A stretch of 64,000 bases of DNA, taken from assembly GCF_008831285.2 (NCBI RefSeq), contig NC_045142.1, positions 18,477,354 to 18,541,353 of the forward strand, read 5' to 3'. Under the pieces are notes generated by a model. The model worked only from the letters and a program-made list of their open reading frames with translations. It was not told the DNA's origin and ran no database searches. Positions 56,341 to 64,000 of this stretch are shown one piece after another. Numbering within the stretch: the first letter of the stretch is position 1; each line of letters starts with the position of its first letter. Source of the DNA: Nymphaea colorata (lineage: Eukaryota > Streptophyta > Magnoliopsida > Nymphaeales > Nymphaeaceae). Both the position numbers and the translations under genes were made by a program.

Positions 56341-58049
56341 TGCTGCTAAGAGAAAAAAAAAAAAAACATGAGGATGTTAGAGAATACAAATCTGTATGAC
56401 ATCATGCAGCATGTCAAATTATAGCAATACCCCTCCGTTGGACAAACTAACTCGAAGCACAAAATCTTTTCTGCAGTTAGTTGAATGAAACCAATGACCA
56501 AGAAGCTAATCTAAGCCATAGAACTTTCTCCTTCTCCTAGAAGCAGTCAGTACATGAACCCGCTTTGATGCCCGTAGGGATCCGACCTAGAGCTATAATT
56601 CACATCTGGAAAAGGAGGTCCACGTCCCCCTGTGGTTCAGGCCAGACTCACCCACTTGGTCGGTATTTCAGACTTGTTCTCTGGCGTCTCAGTCTCTTCA
56701 CGTAGCCCTGGTTTTTAAAGTTTTACCTCTTTCTTTTCCCAATGGTGCCTCCCTTTTCTTTCAGCAAGCCTCCAACATGGGATTTCCAAGGATGACTTGT
56801 GTTGAAATTGATCATTTAACTATTTTACATAGCATTGTCTTTTTTTTCTCATTGTTTTCCATGTGGAGGAAGGCTTCCGCACTGTATTAATTAGTGGGTA
56901 CCATGGCTTCTATGGAAAGATACCACGAAAAGGTTCAGGAGGCAGAGAGACATAATTAAACTTGCTTTAAGGGTTTATGTCACCCCTCCCAGTTTCCCTT
57001 TTGCTGCACCAGTGGTGAAAACGAGCAACGTGCAGTAGAAAGCAACTTTCAGCTGCAGTTTACAAAGTCCAGTCATCCTATCTAAAATTTGGAATTCAAG
57101 TTTTCCTCTTTATTTTGTCACTGTTATTTCTGATCTCTCCCAAATAGAAGGAGCACAAACCTCTTGAACATAAAAATGTTAGTTTATTACCCAACATCAG
57201 ATAAGTACTACGTACTGTGCCCCATTTCATAGCAAATGAAAGAAGAAAAGAGCAAATGATTGCTTCATTTGTTCTCATTCGGAGTACCCCCCAAGATTGT
57301 AAAAAGTACAAACACAAATCCTGTTTGAGCCTTTATTGCATAGTTTTTTGGACTGCCCAAGTTCCAAAGTGAGTAGTCATGCACGAAGAAGATAGAGAGA
57401 CAGAACTAGAAGCCCGCTTTCACTTTTAAAAATGAATGGCACCACACTTGTAAGGAACAAAGGACACTAATATTTTACTGAACCAATGTTGACATGGCTT
57501 TTCATTTTTATCTCCTTTTTTATCTTTAATAAATAGAAACTCTTCAAAGTCTTAGATGTTCGCAATCATATGAACGGAGACCGTGCTCTTTGGTACATAG
57601 CACGGAGAGCAGGGTATTCCTGATATTCTTTTAAAAAAAAAGGGGTGATTTCGAAGTCTCATCTTCCTCCTTACAGAATTCTTGAAACGATGACGCACAC
57701 TAACTGCTGGATTTAAAACCAAAACACCACTTTTCACTGAAGATGGTCCGATGGATAAACAAAGAGACTGTTAGTAGGGATATTTACTAAAACGCCATAC
57801 TCAAAAGCAAGTACTTTGTCCTAAACTTGGAAAGCCTTTGGTCTTTTATGGTAACGTTTTAGAACAGGAAAGGATTTAGATAATTATATTTTCATTTGAA
57901 AGTGGACCTAGCTTCCACCTTTTATCACAATGCTGCTTGTTTAAGGTGATTCCAACGACCCGAGACTTTCTCCTTTCCCCTTAAGTGTAGAGTCCAAAAA
58001 ACTGTATACATATTAACTAATAGAGTGTTGCGCATTTTCAAAATATATA
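56341..58049. other. gene-free DNA
   Basis: An A tract at about 56351-56366. No gene, RNA or structured repeat recognised. Confidence 0.55.
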
Positions 58050-58180
58050 GGCTATATACATAATATATATATATATTTATATATATAATATGCAACATAT
58101 ATATGTCATATTATATGCTATACATATATAATGCATAATATATTGTATATAATATAAACATATATGTACATAACAGCAAA

Positions 58181-58218
<38 letters not shown>
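58050..58218. repeat. AT-only low-complexity region with (TA)n
   Basis: Imperfect TATATA/ATATAT text with many small palindromes (ATATATGTCATATTATATG-like), ending in an uninterrupted (TA)n run at about 58189-58218. Confidence 0.9.
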
Positions 58219-58223
<5 letters not shown>

Positions 58224-58554
58224 ATCAAACTGACAACCAAACTTTAACTAGTTCCCCAACCTGACACCTAAAACGAATGTCCTAAAAAAAGGCCTGAATG
58301 AAATCAGTAGCAGATCAATTAGATGAATCTGGTGCAAAGATGCCATATCTCTTACGCCGTTTTTTTTCATTTTTTAAAGTAATTATGAGTTCTTTTTATT
58401 TCTTATTACGTTTTATATTTTTTCCTTTCATTTTTTTTCTCCTTCATTATTAATTGATTTAGCTGAATTACTGAATCAACCGATTCGCTTATTTCTAGCT
58501 GATCGGATCAGAATTCTACTTTTTATAAGAATGCTTAAAATTTTATAATTGCAT

Positions 58555-58740
58555 GCAGGGGCGAAACTATAAATTTTTTGTTGCATGGACTGTGGTCTCA
58601 AAAATTTTAACAAGCGCTGAAATAAAAAGTTTTCAAATTTTTTTATATATGTTAAATTAAAACTTTTGAAATTTATGTACAAATTTTAATGTTTTTAAAA
58701 CCTGTGGGAGGGCCAAGGCCCCTCCGGGCGCCCCCTAGCC
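58555..58740 (+). repeat. dispersed AT-rich repeat with GGGGCGAAACTATAAATTTT start and GGGCGCCCC-type end
   Basis: Starts CAGGGGCGAAACTATAAA, continues through AT-rich text, and ends GGGAGGGCCAAGGCCCCTCC. It is the most complete copy of the family also seen at 4561-4745 and 10745-10915. Its start is the inverse of the end at about 47590-47612. Confidence 0.65.
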
Positions 58741-60177
58741 CCTAACCACATGACTAGGACACATGTATTTTTAAAATTTTTGTTAGGAATAATATAAGGT
58801 TACCACTTACCAGTTCGATTTCAAATCTATTTAGCCAGATCTGGTACTGGAACCAAGATCCAGTTGCTAACTGGATTCAGATTCGATATGCAGTTTCATA
58901 CTTGAATCCGAATCTAAGTCCGACATACATACGATAGGAGACTGATAAAGATCCGATGCAACTATATATAAATCTTAGATCTTACGCTAGCAGATCCGAA
59001 CTCAGTTTTAAAATGGCGGTCGAATATGTACTTAATTACATAGAACCTGATTAACTTTAGCCTTGGGAAAGGTTGGCTCTAACCGAACCTGAACAAGGAT
59101 ATAATTCCAGATCCAATAGAGACCATGATAAGTCCCTTTGGATGCCATATATTTGATACCAAAAGCTAGGTTTCTCAGCCTTGCAGGATCATTCTGTGCT
59201 TACTTGGATTTGGATCATGAAACAGGACCCTGGTTAGGGTCCATGAAGATGGCTGGTTTTGGGTCAGATCCTTCCGGTTCACCGATGCGTAAGCACGGCA
59301 CGGTCAGTACCTACAAATCCAGACTTTTAGGTCTCTGTAGGTGGATGAGGTATTCATTCATCATTCATGTCAAGTTTTTGATAACCTTGCTCTTGTTGAA
59401 GTTTTTTTAATAATATTTATATTCATGAAAATTATTTTCTTTAAAATATTTTTTTGATGTAATATTTATGCTAGTGAAAATCTGCTTTTCCCTTCATTAT
59501 TATTTTCTCCAGTAATTTTAGCAAGCATATAAATAGCATCTAGAAATTTTCGACCGTTGTGTACGGAATCAAACAGAAGCATACTTTATTGATATGGCAC
59601 GAGTCTGCAGGTAAAGTATTTGGGTCAAAGGTCCAGTTGGAACGATTAAAGAAGATAATGTGATCCAATTAAGAATTGGACTCTAATAGGAGCCACACTT
59701 TTGGTATAAATCGGAGTCGGAACCAAATCCACGACTCAAATCACAATCCAGATACATGTAAATTGAAATTTAAACCAGCTGGACTTGGATTCGGTTCTAA
59801 AGGGGGAAAAAATAAATTTTAGGGATAAGCAAAAAATTTATGAGGAAAGAAAATGTCAAATTTAAAAATTATTGTCCTTTTACAGTTGAAAATTATTGCT
59901 CGATTACATAGACCCAGATTAGAGATTTCATTGAGCAAGAAGTAATCCTACCACGAACACGAGGGCCAAACCCTGCCGTGCCCCACCCCAGATCTAGATC
60001 TAGGATGGAGACAATGTACCCATCAACTTAGTATTATGCTCCACTTAATTGGCTGTAGTGCTTAGCACCCAGAGGAATAAAACCAACAACAGTGGAGTTT
60101 CACCGGCAGTTCGACGCTAGTCCGACCTCGACCTCGATGCTTTCCCTTAATCACCATTTACCATAGCTTGTTGTGAA
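58741..60177. other. gene-free DNA
   Basis: 58800-59300 is rich in GATCC, GAATC and TCCGA words in both orientations, suggesting decayed MITE-like DNA, but I cannot set boundaries. A 90-codon frame at 59138-59410 is unrecognised. Confidence 0.5.
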
Positions 60178-60600
60178 TTTGAAAAGTTTGGTCATGCATT
60201 TAAGATTATGGAGAATTTTACGAGATTTGTAAACAAAATTGTCAAGTGATTGGGTGTCCAGATTCTTTAACCTTTTTTGGTCGGAACTCAATTTGCTAGC
60301 GGACTGATTGGGATCTGTATGACTAGGGAACCAAGCATCGTGTGGGAGTGGGTCGGAACGTTACAGTAGTATTAAAGCAGTTCAATACTCAAAGCTCGTA
60401 TGTGCCTTAAGAGGGATAGATTGTCACTTTGAAAAGTTTAGCCTTGTATCTAACATTGTGTAGAATCTTAGGAGACTTATAACAAAAGATGTTAAGTGAT
60501 TGGTTGTCTTAGTTTTCTCATTTTTTGGTCTAAACTGAATCTACTAGGAGGTGGTTGGATCTGTCAGAGTATGGGTATGGAAATGGGAGTGGGTCAAGTC
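60178..60600. repeat. diverged 250-base tandem duplication
   Basis: Unit A (60178-60360) and unit B (60428-60600) share, in order, TTTGAAAAGTTT, a GTGATTGGNTGTC segment, TTTTTTGGTC and GGAGTGGGTC. Between them is GTAGTATTAAAGCAGTTCAATAC, which resembles a decayed tRNA-primer-like GGTATCAGAGCAGTTCAA. Confidence 0.65.
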
Positions 60601-62436
60601 GTCATATTAGGAATTCAATGTTCTCTCTTTTCTTAAAAACAGTAAATTTGACAACAAAAACTATATGAAATTGTTTTGGCCTTTCATATGGGCCATATGC
60701 AAGCAGCCAAAGATGTGGAATCTTGAAAACACATTTTCTTTTCTCTTCTTTTTTTTTACTCAAGAGTGGCTGCGGTTGATTGATGGTGAACCACAGGGCA
60801 CCATGGCATGGATTCCTTTGTCCAAGAAGAGACCATCAAGAAAAGAGTGTTTGGCCTATGATGGTCTACTTTGGGCCTCAGATATGTGGACCTTTCACCT
60901 TTGTCTCACCAAAAGAAAAAGTTGGAAAAGGCGAAAGAAGCATATAAAAAGCAAAAAAAAAAAAAAAAACATAAAGCTGCTCAATAGATAGGCCATTAAT
61001 GAATCACTGCTTCACTTTTGAACTTCAACAAAGAGGCGCTCAATCTTTTCATGTCATGCTCAATAACTGCTTCTTAATATAAAAAAAAATGGTCAACATA
61101 GTAAACTAAAGAACAAAAATGTTTTTCTATAAAAGTTTCTTCCTTTTTATTTTGGTTTCGAACAAACTGAGCCTAAGCCAAGAGACTTTGTCATAAGTGG
61201 CGCTTAGTACCAATGCCCTAGGGCCTATGTCTGCTTAGACTTATGCAGGGGATGAATGCTTACAGGAATCGAATGAATACTTGGCTTTTTACCTATCGCG
61301 GGCCTAACTAGCTACGCTAAACCCATGAGGCTTTTTTTTAAATGTTAATCCTAAAAAACCAGAAAAAATTTTTAAAAAAAATAACAAGTATCACTAGATG
61401 CGGTCTTGAGCCTCAACCACTAAGGGAGTCTTCTTTTTTTGTTTTGTTTTTAGAAATAAGTTTTTAAAGAAGGCCATTTTTGTAGTTTCCTTTACTACCT
61501 TATCATTTTTTTCATTGAGAAGCTGTTGTATGAGAATTATACAAAAAAGGATTGAGCGCCTATGTGTTGAAGTTCAAAAGTTAGGCAGTAATTTGTTGAT
61601 CACCCATTTGTTGGGCAGCATTAAGTATTTTTTTTTCTCAAGAAAAGGAACTACATTGAAGTGAGAAAAGTAGGGCAAGGTGGCCTAATAAAACTAAAAG
61701 CCTTTGATTTTGTCTCAATTGCTTTCACAATCTCAGTTAATTCAAAAAGGTAAAGACAGTTGGGTTTGAAAAATTGAGTGTTGATCGGTGGCTTGTTTCA
61801 TCTTGGAAGAAAAAGCCAATGGAGGCATCAAGCACTTTATGTCACTTGAAAGGTCTTAGGTGGATCAACCCATTTGAGGACTTGACGACTCAATAATAAT
61901 AACAATAATAGAAATAGACATCCCACTGGGCCCTTTTTGTTCTTGTTTTCTTCTCTTTTAATCATGGGTGTTAATAACTTGTGTTTCAAACCAATGCGCA
62001 GTTGATCAGACCATAATACTTGACATAAAAATATATATGTGCATTTTTTTTACATAAATTTAGATGTTTGCGTATTTACTTTTTGGGTAAATTTGTATTT
62101 ATAATCAATTAACTTGGATGGACTAGTTTAGAGAGTTCGTGTTTTAGGTCTTAAAAGATTTATGACTGACAATTGCTTGTCCCCTGATATAAAATCCTCA
62201 AGATTTGAGAACCATCAACATAAACTCAGACCTTCCCCTCTCTGATATTAAATTCGATCATTTCTCAATGCAATAAGGTAAAACACGGGTATAGATCTTA
62301 AGTCTGACCCAAGATCCTTAGTTTGATTAACTATAGATTTTACCATAGATCTTTTGTCATGTCAGCAAAAACATGTCGTGTCGTGTCAAGACTATATCAG
62401 ATCCATGGATTTCAAATCTGGAGTAATCAAACAATC
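60601..62436. other. gene-free DNA
   Basis: A/T-rich with homopolymer runs. A 108-codon frame at 60665-60991 is Lys- and Phe-rich low-complexity text. No gene recognised. Confidence 0.55.
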
Positions 62437-62746
62437 CCTTAGGATGTGTTTGTTAAGGAGGAGTGTTATCCATCTCAGATCCACATATTTGAAGTCTCCT
62501 AGTCGGATCTGATAATAGATGCTTTTAGGGGGACTATGGATTTCATATCCACGTTCTCTCGCTGTCAAGATCCACTATTCATTCAGATAGTGGGTCCCAC
62601 AAAAGAAGGAACTCAGATCCCCTTGGATCTCAAGTCTATCAGTAAACAAACAAACCATTAAGTTTTTCAGATATGTAAGTCATCCTTACCTCAATCATAA
62701 TTTCCCTTTCTGATTTTGAATCCATCAGAAAACAAACGCACCTTAG
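62437..62746. mobile_element. MITE-like element with CCTTAGGATGTGTTTGTT ends
   Basis: The left end CCTTAGGATGTGTTTGTT is mirrored at the right by text reading CTAAGGTGCGTTTGTT on the other strand. The interior repeats GGATCTGA and ATCAGATCC words. 310 bases, no coding capacity. Confidence 0.65.
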
Positions 62747-62985
62747 TGTGTGTTTGATAGCCTCACATATCAGATCCGTTGCTGATCTCAAAATCCGCCT
62801 TAGGTGAAATCAACTGCTGAAACAACCAATAGGTTTCACAACTGCAGATTTGAGATCCACATTACTTTATAAAAACCATGGATTTGTGATCCGGAAAAGA
62901 GGAAGGGACTACATATCCATGGTTTTAAGATCAAAACAGATCCATGGTAGCCCCCAATCTCAAGCCCGAAGCTATTAAATAGAGC
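62741..62985. mobile_element. second MITE-like element abutting the first
   Basis: It starts CCTTAGTGTGTGTTTGATAGC and is mirrored at its right end by text reading CCAAGGCTCTATTTAATAGC on the other strand. The interior is rich in AGATCC and GATTTG words. It overlaps the terminal CCTTAG of the preceding element. Confidence 0.5.
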
Positions 62986-64000
62986 CTTGGCTTTTCAGAT
63001 ATGTAAGATATACTACCTCAATTCCGGTCGTCCCTTGTAAGCCACTTGATTGATAGGACAGAACACCTGGTTTCAGTACATGGTGTTATTTTCTACGGAC
63101 TCGACAGCGAGGAGTGGACGCGTTGAACACATAGACTGTGCAAATTCTGTTCGGAGCAAACCGCTCTGTTCTATATGTCCATTGTTTGTGTGAAGACAAA
63201 GGTGAAAGGACCCATTGATTAGCAGTGTTCATGTTCCGCATAATCATACGACCTCTTAGCGTTAAGCTTGTCGGTGCCCTTCCTCAGCTGTTCTTAGACT
63301 TGGAATCTAGATTATGCATCCCAAGTATTGACCTTTAGACCATCAAGCGGCCGATTTGATTCGAGTCGACCGCAAAACAATTCGATTTCATAGCCGACTC
63401 AAGAGTGCCGCATATGGGTTCTTTAAATAATTTTTAAATATTTTAAATTTTCCTTACTTTTTATTGTTTTAATTTTTTTTCATGTAGTTTTTAAGTGATG
63501 TTTTATTTCTCTACTGATTTCGAACCGACGAACCAGTGCATTGACCAATTCGCTTAATTGGCAGCCTCACCGACTCGGCTCCTGAATCAATTGTTTTTAT
63601 AACAATGCTGTGGACATCTTTTCAACTTAGAGAATTGAATTTGGTTTTATTTCACAACAAAAAATCTTAGACATGTAGAACAAGCAGTGAGGTTTTCAAT
63701 GCATACCTACAAATATCATTTTTGGGTTTTAAAACAGCAAAGTTTTGTATGGATATAAACTAGCAAAGTTGTTTCTGACAGGAAATGGGAAAATTTTGAT
63801 AAATTTTTAAAACACTTGATCTTTCGACGAGAAAGGTGGCAAAGTCATTATTTTTCATTATATATATATGTATTAAGGATGAGTTGTAACCAAATGGGAT
63901 TCTCTAGACGGTTTTGTTTTCACTATTTCAGACTATTTGAAAGAATAACTGAAACAGACATCAAAGAGATCTTGAGAAACTCTTGGCTTGTCGGCTGATG
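62986..64000. other. gene-free DNA to the window end
   Basis: No gene recognised. 63340-63600 carries CGATTTGATTCGAGTCGACC-like words again suggesting decayed element DNA. Confidence 0.5.

Noticed and set aside
1-64000. CRISPR array, operon, bacterial island or prophage
   Set aside because: No regularly spaced direct repeats with unique spacers, no ribosome-binding-site-led gene clusters. Intron-containing genes and LTR retrotransposons show this is plant nuclear DNA.
1-64000. tRNA or rRNA genes
   Set aside because: I looked for T-arm GTTCRANNC words with matching acceptor stems and for rRNA text and saw none convincing. A tRNAscan-SE or Rfam run would be decisive.

Overview
This is nuclear DNA from a flowering plant. 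Protein-coding exons are separated by GT-AG introns, long AT-rich gene-poor stretches hold many (TA)n and (GA)n microsatellites, and about 40 percent of the window is recognisable transposable-element debris. Plant-specific CC-type (ROXY) glutaredoxins and a plant receptor-like cytoplasmic kinase confirm the lineage. The species cannot be fixed from the sequence alone.

Layout. (1) 1-925: the last three exons of a WDR70-type WD40 gene on the + strand, running in from outside the window. (2) 926-6127: gene-free DNA with a small TIR element and dispersed repeats. (3) 6128-6586: an intronless CC-type glutaredoxin on the - strand with its TATA box. (4) 6587-15585: gene-free, with microsatellites and a cluster of MITE-like elements at 12.2-13.9 kb. 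(5) 15586-16660: a second CC-type glutaredoxin on the + strand, divergent from the first, with a TATA box and a long CT-rich leader. (6) 16963-22220: a complete-length but dead Ty1/copia element with both LTRs. (7) 22221-29409: gene-free DNA with GC-rich 'GGGCCGGGC' blocks, tandem duplications and MITE-like elements. (8) 29410-46252: a decayed Ty3/gypsy complex. Its 5' LTR is split by a truncated copia element (29885-33544), its coding region lies at about 34.9-39.64 kb, and its 3' side is a mosaic of two related LTR subtypes. (9) 46253-49367: gene-free. (10) 49368-56001: a five-exon PBL27-type receptor-like cytoplasmic kinase (subfamily VII) on the - strand, with a 4.2 kb third intron. (11) 56002-64000: upstream region of that gene, then gene-free DNA with repeats.

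The four host genes (WDR70-like, two ROXY-type glutaredoxins, PBL27-like kinase) are not an operon or pathway. The only functional pairing visible is the two glutaredoxins, which share the CCMC active site and a C-terminal ALW ending typical of TGA-factor-interacting ROXY proteins.

I found no convincing novel molecular system. The most unusual structures are: the copia leader carrying an array of self-complementary GGGTCGGGTC hairpins and ACCGGTTCA motifs; the gypsy LTR mosaic that switches subtype at a TTGGTAT match in a primer-binding site; the family of short AT-rich repeats bounded by GC-rich ends that recurs at least seven times in both orientations; and the divergent glutaredoxin pair.
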